From the NCBI GenBank assembly GCA_002887195.1, contig PJAB01000798.1, forward strand, positions 1-20,555: a stretch of DNA of 20,555 nt, in the 5' to 3' direction. Each line of letters opens with the position of its first letter. The stretch's first letter is position 1. The DNA comes from Chrysochromulina parva. Its lineage: Eukaryota; Haptophyta; Prymnesiales; Chrysochromulinaceae. The position numbers and the translations under genes were made by a program. The notes under the pieces were generated by a model. That model did not search any database and was not told the origin of the DNA. It saw only the letters and a program-made list of their open reading frames with translations. Shown here in pieces: positions 1 to 8,378 of the stretch.

Positions 1-59
1 ACACAAGACTCTCAGCGCACCCCTCCCCTCCTGCGCCCCTTCTGGGCTGCGTCCCTCAG

Positions 60-1465
60 GCGAGCCTGATGTGCCGCGTGGTCGATCTCGATTACGTCGA
101 CAAAGGCGAGGGCGTATGCTATCGGCTTCTACGGTCCGTGAGCTGCCTGCAGCAGCTTCATCATCCAAATATCGTGCCGCTCGTGCTCATCAACCTGGAG
201 CCGCGGCACAACAAGCTGCGCCTCTTCTACGAGGACGTGGGCCGGGCACTCGAGGACCAAATCCAGACGCACGGCAAGCTCTCGATGCCGCAAGCCAAGG
301 AGGTTCTACGGCAGGTACTCACGGCTCTCGTGCCGCTCGCCTCCATCTCGGCCACCCCTCAGCATGCAAGAGCTCACCACGGCGCCGTCTCTTCACAGGT
401 GCTCACGGCTCTCGCCCATTGCCATTGTCAAGGCATCACCCACCGCAACTTGAAGCCCAAGTACGTCCTGCTGCGCCCTTCGCCGCACAACGCGGGCCAT
501 TGGGCTGTAAAGCTCTCCGACTTCAACTCGGTGCGATGGCTGGGGATCCAACGGCTGGGGAATGATGAGCCTCTCTACGGAGCCAAAGAGGTATCGGGGG
601 CGTGTTCTCCAACTGTGGTGACGCAGGTTCGTGGGCGACCATCCCATCCCATCCCATCCCGGCCCTGACCCTCCCCAGCTGCATGAGCCGCGCCACCACA
701 CCCTCGACGCCTTGTTGGACCCACCTGCGTCCGTACCCCGTGGACCTCATCTCCTGATCTCCCTCGATCTCCCTCGATCTCCCTCGATCTCCCTCATCCC
801 TGACGCGCGCGTGGACCCGGCCGTACCATGCGCAGCCGTACCGCGCGCCCGAGATCCTGCTCGGCTGCCAGCAGTACACGACCGCGATCGATATTTGGGC
901 GTGCGGCTGCGTCTTCGCCGAGATGTGCTCGAACGAGATCCTCTTCGCCGGCGATAGTGACATCGGGCAGCTCTTTAAGATCTTCGGGTTGCTCGGCACG
1001 CCGGGCCCAGGGATGCCGTCGGAGTGGCCAGGCGTCGACTCTCTACCCTACTGGAACGCCGAGTTCCCTTCCATGATGCCCAAGCCACTCTCAGATCAGG
1101 CGGCGACGCCGCGCTGGCCATTAGACATCTGCAGCTACCCGCTCGCCGACGACTTGCTCCGGCGCATGCTGCGCTATGACCCGATGATGCGCATCTCGGC
1201 CGTTGAGGCACTGCGCCATCCCTTTTTCCAGCCGGACCGGCCGTCGCAGGAGCTCGCGCCGCCCAACATGCCACGGCCGCCGCCGCACTCGCAGACGGCG
1301 GCCGGCCCGCTGATGTCGTCCTCTTCATATGCAGAGCCCGCGCTGCCGTCGCAGCCGCCGCCGTCGCAGCTGCTGCAGTCTCCGCTCGCGTCGCACACGC
1401 CTCCAGTCGCAGGTGCTTCGAGTGCGTCGACCCTTACCTCCCCTATTCCCGACGGCATGGGCGCG

Positions 1466-1497
<32 letters not shown>

Positions 1498-2107
1498 TGC
1501 CGCCACCGACGCCGCCGCTGCTGCCGCCGCCGCCGCTACGGCAGGCAGCAGCATGATGCAGGTCGATACCCACGACCTGGGCGCGTTGGCACTTTCCGCC
1601 CCTTTGGCTACATCCGGCGCCGCTGCTGGCGCCGGCGCCACCTCCGCCTCCTCCTCCTCCGCCGCCGCCGCCTTCGCCGCCGTTGCCTCCACTGCCGCCG
1701 CCGCCGCCACTGCCGGACCCCCGGCGGCACCCTCAGCGCTCGTCGTGCCCGCGCAGCAGCAGCCGCCGAGCACCCCTCTCGACCACTTCCACAACCCGTT
1801 TGCTAGTGCCGCCGCCGCCGTGCACTCGAGCGGGGGATCGTCACGGCTGCCAGTCAGCTGCCCGTCGTCGGTGCCCCGCGGTCTGGACAGCCTCGGCGGC
1901 GCCGGCGGCAGCGACGGTGGCGGCAGCAGCAGCCTTGGAGGGCTGGACGTGTGGACCGCCTGGCGTGCCGTTGAAGAGGTCCAGCGTGGAGCCACTCGTG
2001 CCGGCTCCGACTCGCGCCCCAAGATCAGCGCTGGCCGAGCAGGTCAGTATATCCTGCCGACCGAGCTCCCGCCGCTCCCGCGCTCACCCGAGCTGCTGCT
2101 TGGTCAG

Positions 2108-2144
<37 letters not shown>

Positions 2145-3193
2145 AGCAGGCGCAGCAGCGTGAGCAGGCGGTGCTCTGGCTACTCAAAAGCGCCGCCGAG
2201 TTCTGCAAGTGCGACCGTACGGTGCACCTCGCGGTCGCCATTCTGGACCAGGTCCAGCGGCTTGAGCCGCCGCCAACCAGCGCCGCCGCGCAGCTGGACG
2301 GGACTGCCGACGCGGGCAGCCCGACGAAGCTGCTCGGCATCGCGGCGCTCTTGCTCGCATGCAAGTTCCAAGAGGTCGAGATCCACCAGGTCGAAGAATT
2401 CGTCTACTACGCGTCCATTTCGAATGAGTCTCCTACGCACGAGCCTCCGTATCTGCCTCCACTAGACTCCACGGAGGTACTCGAAGCAGAGGTACGCATC
2501 TGCGCGGCCCTCCGCGTTGATGACCTCTGATTGCCGTTGATGACCTCTGATTGCGCCCCTCCTCAGGTACGCATCTGCGCGGCCCTCCGCGTCGACTTTG
2601 CCATCCCCACCGCGCTCGATTTCCTCTATTGCCTGCTGCAGCGGCTGCACTGGCCAAGCTCACGCATGTACGCGGTGCACCGAGGGCAGCATAAGGAGGC
2701 TGGGATGCTGGCCCAGTTCCTGTGTGAGGTCGCTCTGCTCTCGGCGGACTGCGCGGCCGCACGTGCCTCAGTGCTCGCGTGCTGCTCACTGTGCCTCGCA
2801 CTCGCGTGCCTGCGCTGCGGGCTTTGGCGTGATGGCTCGCCCGGACCGTCCAGCTCGCCCGAGCAGTACTGGACCGCCTCTATGGTCCAGGCAACGGGCT
2901 ACAGCCGCGTCCATCTGCTCGAGACGTTACGCACGCTCCAGCGCGCCCACGAGGACGCGTTTGCCGAGCTGCGTGCCCAACGGGTGCCTGGTGCGGCGCC
3001 CGCGGACGGGGCAGCGACGAGTCGTTACGACATGCTCCGAAAAAAGTTCAGTGCGCCCCGCTTTCTCGACGTGCAGCAATCGCCTCCCTTTGCGCCGCAC
3101 ACGGGCGGTGGCCTCTATCGCTCGATGGAGGACCGGCCGCGCCACCTGAGCCGATCGCCGCTCGTCAAGCAGGCATCGACGCCGCCCGCCTGA
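60..3193 (+). CDS. CDK-like pseudokinase fused to a cyclin domain (5' partial)
   Basis: Proposed exons are 60-314, 399-626, 836-2491 and 2567-3193, about 921 residues; the start lies off the left edge and position 60 follows a splice acceptor (CCCTCAG). Residues 1-295 are a CDK-type kinase: LHHPNIVPL, PYRAPEILLG, AIDIWACGCVFAEM, LLGTPG, and the final LRRMLRYDPMMRISAVEALR. Key residues are changed: the beta3 Lys is probably Arg (codon 75-77), the PSTAIRE helix reads CYRLLRS so its Glu is Ser, HRD is HRN (residues 100-102), the loop Asn is Tyr, and DFG is DFN (126-128). Catalysis is therefore doubtful. Residues 296-605 are an Ala/Pro/Ser/Gly linker with long Ala runs. Residues 606-830 match a cyclin box: TVHLAVAILD, LLGIAALLLACKFQEVE, IPTALDFLYCLL. 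Kinase C-lobe, linker and first cyclin half lie in one uninterrupted exon, so the fusion is not an exon-joining artefact. The cyclin type is A/B-like at best. Confidence 0.85.
315..398 (+). other. Intron 1 of pseudokinase-cyclin gene (introner-like, 84 bp)
   Basis: GT-AG intron, phase 0, a multiple of three and stop-free. Removing it restores the kinase helix leading into GITHRNLKP. It begins with a near copy of the following exon: 312-330 and 396-414 agree at 18 of 19 bases. Its 3' half (362-398) matches introns at 14562-14645 and 15959-16037. Confidence 0.8.
627..835 (+). other. Intron 2 of pseudokinase-cyclin gene (209 bp)
   Basis: Phase 0. It runs from GTTCGTG after ACGCAG to GCGCAG before CCGTACCGC, and joins VVTQ to PYRAPEILLG, the expected CDK activation-segment sequence. 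It holds four CATCCC-like pentamer repeats near 643-660 and four 10-bp GATCTCCCTC units at 756-795. Confidence 0.75.
2492..2566 (+). other. Intron 3 of pseudokinase-cyclin gene (75 bp, carries an exon copy)
   Basis: Phase 0. It contains an in-frame stop, so it must be removed for the cyclin domain to continue from EVLEAE to VRICAALRVDFA. The first 26 bp (2492-2517) are an exact copy of the first 26 bp of the next exon (2567-2592). The rest is two copies of a 20-bp unit ending in CTCTGATTGC plus a pyrimidine-rich acceptor. Confidence 0.88.
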
Positions 3194-3965
3194 TTCAGCG
3201 GCGCGGCGCGCTCGGAGCGGCGCGCTCGAGGCGTGAGGGTAGTTCTGCCAGGGACTATCTGTCACTCACCATCGCGAGGGCGGCGACGCTGCATCGCGAC
3301 ACAAACGGAGGGAGAAGGTCAGACGCGACACACTCGTGTAGCACGATGCTACGACGACGCCAAGGAAGAGCCGAATCCAGTGGGGGCTCATCGGCGGTGG
3401 AACGAGGAGCGAGCACGAGTCCGCTCGACGCTGCATGAATACGCTGAGCATGACGCACAGCTGCGCGGCAACGGGGCACCCATTTGGGGCCGCAGTATTC
3501 GTCACCTGCACGGAGCGCGTGCGTGGCAGTAATTGTGGCAGTCATCTCTCTCAACATCCAACATTGGGCATGTTGGTTCTGTTCCTATCTCCTCTCGTCG
3601 CCCAGGTCTCGTCGTGTTGCGGCGGCTGGTGTGGGGAGCAATGCTCCGAGCATGTATCTAAAAGGCGCTGACGAGCGTGACGTGAGTGTCGCCGTGTCTC
3701 GTGTCCGCGGTCGGTGGCCGACTGGCTTCTTGGTGACCTGCGAGGCGAGTCGGTTGGCGAGGTCTGGCACGAGCGGAGGTGTGAGTGTGACTAGCTCGTT
3801 CAGGAGAGCGTATCGTATGGACAACCGCAATGCTGTGAAATAACAAGCTTGTGCCCCCCTGATGTTGGTCTTATTACAAACACGGCTCGTACGTGTCATG
3901 CTGACTCATCTTACGCTAGTACGGCCAACGCCGAACACGCGCGGCGCCGGCCGGCCGCACGCACG
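3194..3965. other. Convergent intergenic spacer
   Basis: This stretch lies between the stop of the pseudokinase-cyclin gene and the stop of the CS-domain gene on the other strand, so it should hold both 3' UTRs. Short open frames are present on both strands, but none resembles a known family or has convincing codon use. No RNA gene or repeat was recognised. Confidence 0.5.
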
Positions 3966-4995
3966 TCAGTCGTCCGTGTCGCTGTCGGTGAAGTCGGGCT
4001 CGGCCACGACTATCCGGCCGCGCTCGTACGAGCCCGGCGGTCGTCCAACAGGCGGCAGCGGGTAGCCATCCTCGTCCTTGGGCCGGCGCGGCCGCCGCTT
4101 CGGGCGCGCAGCGGGACCGAATTTGGGCGGTCTGGGCGGACCGACCACCTGATCGTACTCGGCTGTCTGCTGGCTCTTCTGCGTCATGGCCTCCTCGCGG
4201 GCGCGCTGCTCCCACTCCAGTTTCTGACGCGCGAGCATCGGCGCGCGGTCCGACTCCTTTTTCAGTCCGCCCACCCGATGGAGCGTGGGCCACTTGTACA
4301 CCGGCGCGCGGTGGAGCGTCAGGATGATGTTTCGGATCGCGCCATCATCCACGAGCTCCCAATCACACTCATCCGGATCAACGGCCCCATACAGCTGGAA
4401 GTCGAGCAGCGGCTCTTTAGGTGGTTTGTCGGGTGGGTTGTAGCCCTTGATCGACTCGGGCGCAGGCGCGTACACAGTGAGCCAGTTGCGCTTCACGTCA
4501 ACCTTGCACTGCTTCGAGCTCGTGCCGCCAAGCACTGGGATGCGCACGCTGATCTCTGCGTGAGGCATCTCGACCCAAAAGTACTCGGCGACCTCATCCT
4601 CCTCCGCATCACCTTGGTCGTGGCCGGTCACACGCTTCTGCGAGCAGCCATGAAGGCGCATGAGTGGATGCTGGCGTGATAGGAAGCGCAGTGGCCGATT
4701 ATCGTGCACAGGCATGAGGACGCACCGCTATGGAGTCCCACCGTCGGTAGTCAAGCGCATCCTTGAGCGGCTGAACCTCCTTCATCTTTCCTGTGTCCAG
4801 GTGCACTGCTTGCATGCCGGGCCGACCGCATTGGTATTTCGTCAAAACATGGAACTTCGTATACCCGAATCGTTTCGATATGGTCGTGCCATAATCGCGC
4901 GCCGAACTTGACTGAACTTGATTTGACTTGACTTGAACTTGTCTGGGGGCCGCCGGCCCGCAAGAGGCCCTCCCCGACGGTGTCTCGAACGACAT
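3966..4995 (-). CDS. CS-domain (p23/NudC-like) protein, putative Hsp90-cochaperone type
   Basis: The clear part is 3966-4670 (read right to left), which carries a CS domain: EYFWVEMPHAEISVRIPV, then KQCKVDVKRNWLTVYAP, a core LLDFQLYGAVDPDECDWEL and IILTLHRAPVYKWPTL. The C-terminus is basic (KRRPRRPK) and ends in acidic SDTDD. CS domains fold like p23 and usually bind Hsp90 or other chaperone clients; no specific partner can be named. An upstream exon (4995-4726) is inferred because DALDYRRWDSIA resembles the 'DYSKWD.IE.SDDE' segment common in such proteins, and a donor (GTGCGT) follows it. The acceptor is either at 4671 (55-bp intron) or 4638 (88-bp intron); both keep frame. This gives about 313-324 residues. 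An in-frame TAG just upstream of the Met at 4715 means the protein starts there if the upstream exon is wrong. The N-terminal exon is much less certain than the CS domain. Confidence 0.75.
4671..4725 (-). other. Putative intron of the CS-domain gene
   Basis: Donor GTGCGT after the codon for Ala, acceptor CGCCAG; phase 0. An alternative acceptor (TCGCAG, intron 4638-4725) also keeps frame. The intron is inferred from coding-like sequence on both sides with a stop between them in the downstream frame. Confidence 0.5.
4907..4940. repeat. Short direct repeat of (T)TGACTTGAA type
   Basis: About four imperfect copies of an 8-10 bp unit (TTGACTGAACTTGATTTGAC and so on) lie between the two divergent genes. 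If the CS-gene start at 4995 is right, the repeat is translated as a QVQVKSNQVQSSS-like segment; otherwise it is promoter or UTR sequence. Confidence 0.6.
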
Positions 4996-5572
4996 GTTCC
5001 GCCGCGTGCTTGAGAACGTAGCGACGGCTGGCGTGATCGGCGCGGCTGGTGACACACTCATGCAAGTGCGCGAGGGAGTAACACTCGCGAGCCAGCTCGA
5101 CACCGGCCGGACTGCGCGATTGGTGAGCTTCCGCATGTGCCACGCTCCGGTGGTCGACGCTGCCTGGCGTTTCTTTGATGCTCGCATACCCTTCAAAGGG
5201 ATTCCGGGCGTGCTCGCGCGCGTTTTCGCAGACCAAGGGTTCCTCATGCCGCCGTCGATCACGCTCTTCTTTGTTTCGCAATCCGTGATGGAGGGCTGCA
5301 CACTCGTGGAGAGTCTCGTTCGAGCAAAGGACGGGTTTGTGCCGGCTGCGCTCAAGTGTCTGCCATTCTGGTGCACGGTGCACTGCGTGACCTTTGGCAT
5401 CGTCGCGCCTCGCTATCGCATGGCGTGGGCATCGCTGTGTGCCGTGGCGTGGAACGCCATCATCTCGAATGAGAACCAAGAGGCCATTCGACGTGAGTTG
5501 GCACTGCGCGATTTGGCTGACGCGAACTTGCAAGGCCGCGAGAGAGGTGAAGCGCAGAGCATAGATAGCTAG
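4994..5572 (+). CDS. Mpv17/PMP22-family membrane protein
   Basis: This gene encodes 192 residues, close to the usual 170-200 of the family, in one exon. Family hallmarks in order are TAGVIGAAGDTLMQ near the N-terminus, the arginine-containing RLVSFRMCHAPVVDAAWRFF, DQGFLMPPSITLFF, and the C-terminal signature KCLPFWCTVHCVTFGIVAP followed by RYRMAWASLCAVAWNAIIS. Mpv17-type proteins are four-helix proteins of peroxisomal or inner mitochondrial membranes and are proposed to act as channels. Which organelle applies here cannot be told; there is no obvious N-terminal presequence. The ATG at 4994 is the first in frame after an upstream TGA. That ATG overlaps, on the other strand, the most likely start of the CS-domain gene, so the two share a head-to-head promoter. 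Confidence 0.85.
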   Translation: MFRRVLENVATAGVIGAAGDTLMQVREGVTLASQLDTGRTARLVSFRMCHAPVVDAAWRFFDARIPFKGIPGVLARVFADQGFLMPPSITLFFVSQSVMEGCTLVESLVRAKDGFVPAALKCLPFWCTVHCVTFGIVAPRYRMAWASLCAVAWNAIISNENQEAIRRELALRDLADANLQGRERGEAQSIDS

Positions 5573-6003
5573 AGTAGAGAGATTGTCATCAGTCCCCTCA
5601 CCTCACTCCTAGAGTCACCCATAATTCAGGAACTAAACACCTCTTCCCTCTTGTCCTTCAAAGGTGGCTTCAAAGGGCTCGCCTTAAAATTCACTTAATC
5701 TCACCTAATTTGTTATTGTGTGCTCGTCCCGCCCGCGCGGGGCCAATAGCAACACGCAACAGACCATCTGCGGTGCGAGCTGCGAGCGCCCCACATACGC
5801 CACAGGGGGTCTCACGGCCCTTCAGCCCGGCGGCCACAGTCGACCACAGCTAATTAGTCGATACAACACAAATACCTAACAAGCGCAACCGTGCTTGCTT
5901 GCTTGGGGCGGGGGGGGGGGGGCGTTACGGAAGCTTATCGGCTTCGCAAACAACGGGGGACGGCTGTCGGTCGGCTGCGGAATCGCGTTCCTCAAGAGGA
6001 TTT
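5573..6003. other. Intergenic region with poly-G tract
   Basis: The 3' flank of the Mpv17 gene and the 5' flank of the metallopeptidase gene. It is less GC-rich than its surroundings over 5573-5720 and holds a run of 13 G at 5920-5932. An open frame continues upstream of 6004 to about 5899, but its composition is not convincing as coding. Confidence 0.5.
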
Positions 6004-6800
6004 ATGACCGTGGTCGAAGGCGCAGGCCTGTTTGCGGGCCTGATATTTGCGCAGCTTGTACCGGACCTGCAGCCGGGCAAGTACCTGGTCCGTGACTTCA
6101 CGCGTGGCATGCAGTCTCTGCCTGCGCTTGCTGACACGGGCTTTCCTTTTGACGTGCGGAGCCTTTTCAAACTCATGAATTCAGCTCCATCGCCCAAGGT
6201 CCGTGCCGGAATCTCAGCTTCCGCTCGCCGACATCCCGCTTGCTCTCGCCCTGTCAGATTGGCCGCTACAATGAGCGCAGGCGGGCCATGTACACATCAT
6301 CGCTCTTTGGCGACAGCGACCCATGGAAGGATACGCACACTGAGGGTGAAGGTGCGTGCGATGAAGCGCGCGATATTCACATCGGCATCGACGTTGGCGC
6401 TGCGGTGGGCACGCCTGTGCATTCGGTAGCGGACGGGGTCATCCACTCTTGTGGGTACAACGCGGCTGAGCTCGACTACGGCCATGTCGTGGTAGTGGAG
6501 CACGAGTGGAACGATCGAAAGGTGTGGGCGCTGTACGGACACCTGAGCGCAGCGTCCACCGCGACGAAGAAGCCGGGCGACCGCATCGAGAGTGGTGCAG
6601 TGCTAGGCTGGATGGGCGACAAGCACGAGAATGGTGGGTGGCCCTCACACGTCCACTTCCAGCTCTCGCTCGTCGAGCCTGAGACGCACGACATGCCGGG
6701 TGTCGTGTCCACCGCGCAGCACAAGAAGGCCCTGGAGACGTACCCGGACCCGCGAATGGTGCTTGGCTCGTTGTATGAGGGCGACGGGCTCTTCGAGTGA
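6004..6800 (+). CDS. M23-family (LytM-type) zinc metallopeptidase
   Basis: Proposed exons are 6004-6198 and 6258-6800, 245 residues. The second exon carries a complete M23 domain: HIGID (H106, D110), the following VGTPVHSVADG strand, YGHLS, and the paired HVH (H196, H198). These are the zinc ligands and catalytic histidines of LytM/lysostaphin-type peptidases, which in bacteria cut peptidoglycan cross-bridges. Here the substrate is unknown, since a haptophyte-like cell has no peptidoglycan wall. The joined sequence around the splice, APSPK then IGRYNERRRAMYTSSLFG, reads as a continuous lead-in to the domain. The N-terminal residues (GAGLFAGLIFAQLVPDL) are mildly hydrophobic but not a clear signal peptide. 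The start is uncertain: 6004 is the first ATG after the poly-G region, and a further upstream exon is possible. A bacterial origin is plausible, but the intron and local base use are host-like. Confidence 0.8.
6199..6257 (+). other. Intron of the M23 peptidase gene (59 bp)
   Basis: GTCCGT donor and CCTGTCAG acceptor, phase 0. Without removal the N-terminal segment and the peptidase domain are in different frames. It shows no exon copy and no introner core, unlike the introns elsewhere in this window. Confidence 0.8.
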
Positions 6801-6982
6801 GAGTGACTTGCCCCCCGTCACCTCGTCTTCGGTCTTCGTTATCTTGTGGCCGCTCGTGCTCCACGCGGGACGACTCTGAGCAGAGAGACGCGATTCGTGT
6901 GTACGCGGTTTCGGAGAAAGTCTTTACAGAAAAGTTTTAACAGGTCATTCACGCCAGTTTGCAATTTGGCACTGAAGATGCG

Positions 6983-7957
6983 ATGATCGGCATTATCATT
7001 CTCATCGTTGTTCTCGTCCTGTGGTTCATTATTTTGCCGCCCATCGCCGTGGTGCTATGGATCCTCGCGCGCACGGTGGTCTTCTGCCTTCGCTTCGACG
7101 ACGCAGAAGTGCCCTATTGGCTCGACACGCCGTGGGACATGCTTACGCACGGCGCCGTCGCCTTCTTCTGCGTGCGCGTGCAGGACTGTGACGGCCAGCA
7201 TTCGGTGATCCTACCCGGAATCCGCAACATGCGTTGCGCGGTCATGGCCAACCACCGCTCGTTTGGCGACTTCTTCGTCGACCCAGCAATGGCCCATTGC
7301 GCCGTGATGGCGCGCATCGCAGCGGTGGCGGTGACGTGCATCGCCGGCTGCATCGGGCTCGCTTGGAACCGCATCATCATGGTCAACCGCGGCCAGGACA
7401 GTCGGCAGGTGATCTTCGAGAGGTCGGAGCGGCACGAGCGATACCTTTTCTACCCAGAGGGCACGCGCCGCGCATCGCACCCCGATGCCGACGAGCCGGT
7501 GGCGCTGAAGCCGGGCGGCATCAAGAATGTCTACGAGGGCAATCGGCCCGTCCTCATCAACATCTGCGTCAACAAGGAGCGCATCGTCAACGAAAAGAAG
7601 GGTTGGGTGAGCTGGGGTGTGGTGCTCTATCGCGCGCGCGCGGGCCCGATCGACCCGGCAGACTACAAGAGCTTCGACGCCTTCCTGAAGGCCGTTGAGC
7701 AGGCGTGGGGTGATGCGTGGCGCCGCGCGTACAACGAGCGCGACACATGCGAGACAGGGCAGGGTAGTAACCGTGAGGCGCCCGCACATGGGAGCGACCC
7801 ACTCTCAAGCGACCGCGACGCGCACAGCGACACGGAGGCATATTCCGGAGTCCAACTGCTGTCGCCCAGGGGCACAGCGCCATCAGCAGCGCCATTCGGC
7901 CCATATTCCGGCCTCCAACTCCTGTCGCCCAAGTGCGGGACGACCTCGCTGTGGTAG
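6983..7957 (+). CDS. PlsC-type glycerophospholipid acyltransferase (LPLAT family)
   Basis: A single-exon gene of 324 residues. The N-terminus has two hydrophobic stretches (about residues 2-24 and 25-45), which should anchor the enzyme in a membrane. The acyltransferase core shows NHRSFGD (H91, D96, the catalytic NHx4D box) and FYPEGTRR (E159-R162, the phosphate-binding box), then KPGGIKNVYEGNRPVLINI. Such enzymes transfer an acyl group from acyl-CoA to lysophosphatidic acid or another lysophospholipid; the exact substrate cannot be read from the sequence. The C-terminal tail beyond the domain is hydrophilic and holds two copies of YSGxQLLSP, 63 bp apart. The ATG at 6983 was chosen because it directly precedes the membrane segment; no earlier in-frame ATG is present nearby. 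Confidence 0.87.
   Translation: MIGIIILIVVLVLWFIILPPIAVVLWILARTVVFCLRFDDAEVPYWLDTPWDMLTHGAVAFFCVRVQDCDGQHSVILPGIRNMRCAVMANHRSFGDFFVDPAMAHCAVMARIAAVAVTCIAGCIGLAWNRIIMVNRGQDSRQVIFERSERHERYLFYPEGTRRASHPDADEPVALKPGGIKNVYEGNRPVLINICVNKERIVNEKKGWVSWGVVLYRARAGPIDPADYKSFDAFLKAVEQAWGDAWRRAYNERDTCETGQGSNREAPAHGSDPLSSDRDAHSDTEAYSGVQLLSPRGTAPSAAPFGPYSGLQLLSPKCGTTSLW
7841..7932 (+). repeat. Duplicated YSGxQLLSP segment in acyltransferase tail
   Basis: Two in-frame copies of a segment starting TATTCCGG at 7841 and 7904, about 29 bp each and offset by exactly 63 bp. They encode YSGVQLLSPR and YSGLQLLSPK near the C-terminus. Confidence 0.8.
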
Positions 7958-8378
7958 CCGAAGTATTTGAAGCGCCCAGGTGGACGCGTGTGAAAACACT
8001 ATGCAAAATTAACGTGAACGTGAACGGACGCGTGTGAAAGGCATTCCAAAACTAATTTTTCACGATTTCTTAGCGCCACGACTCCTCACATTCTGTGCGT
8101 GTGGCTCTCCTCTACGCCTCGGCCCGCGTCTTCGCGCGTGCCTGTGGACGCCACGCTCCTGGCGTCTGACGCCAGCCGTGGCTGCACGTGGCGCGGCTCC
8201 CGGCAAATCGCGCTGCCGCACAGCGGCGGCAGCGCTGTTGGCTCCTGGAGTGCGGGCTCCGGGCTCAGCCCTGCGCCCGGTCCCGCGTAGCTGCTGCGCC
8301 TTGTCCCGCCTGCTGGCTGCCGTTCGCGTGTCATAGCCTGACATGCCTGCCTCTTTGTGTTCCGCTCGTGCAGGAGCC
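7958..8378. other. Intergenic and 5' region of eS26, with a direct repeat and a likely 5' UTR intron end
   Basis: It holds an exact 14-bp direct repeat GGACGCGTGTGAAA at 7982-7995 and 8026-8039, which might be a promoter element. Six bases before the eS26 ATG lies a good splice acceptor (TTCCGCTCGTGCAG, ending at 8373). This suggests a 5' UTR intron, common in ribosomal protein genes; the donor could not be fixed. No other gene was recognised. Confidence 0.5.

Noticed and set aside
71..565. Long open frame in a second plus frame over the pseudokinase start
   Set aside because: It is a shadow of the kinase frame: Arg/Ala-rich, no domain, while the overlapping frame reads clear kinase motifs.
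1174..2022. 282-codon minus-strand open frame opposite the Ala/Pro linker
   Set aside because: GC-rich Ala codons read as Ala/Gly/Ser on the other strand, giving long spurious frames; no family features.
3484..3843. Short plus-strand open frame in the convergent spacer
   Set aside because: Composition and length are those of chance frames, and it has no homology that I can recognise.
4751..5533. 260-codon minus-strand open frame opposite the Mpv17 gene
   Set aside because: The plus strand encodes a recognisable Mpv17 protein; the minus frame is His/Arg-rich without domains.
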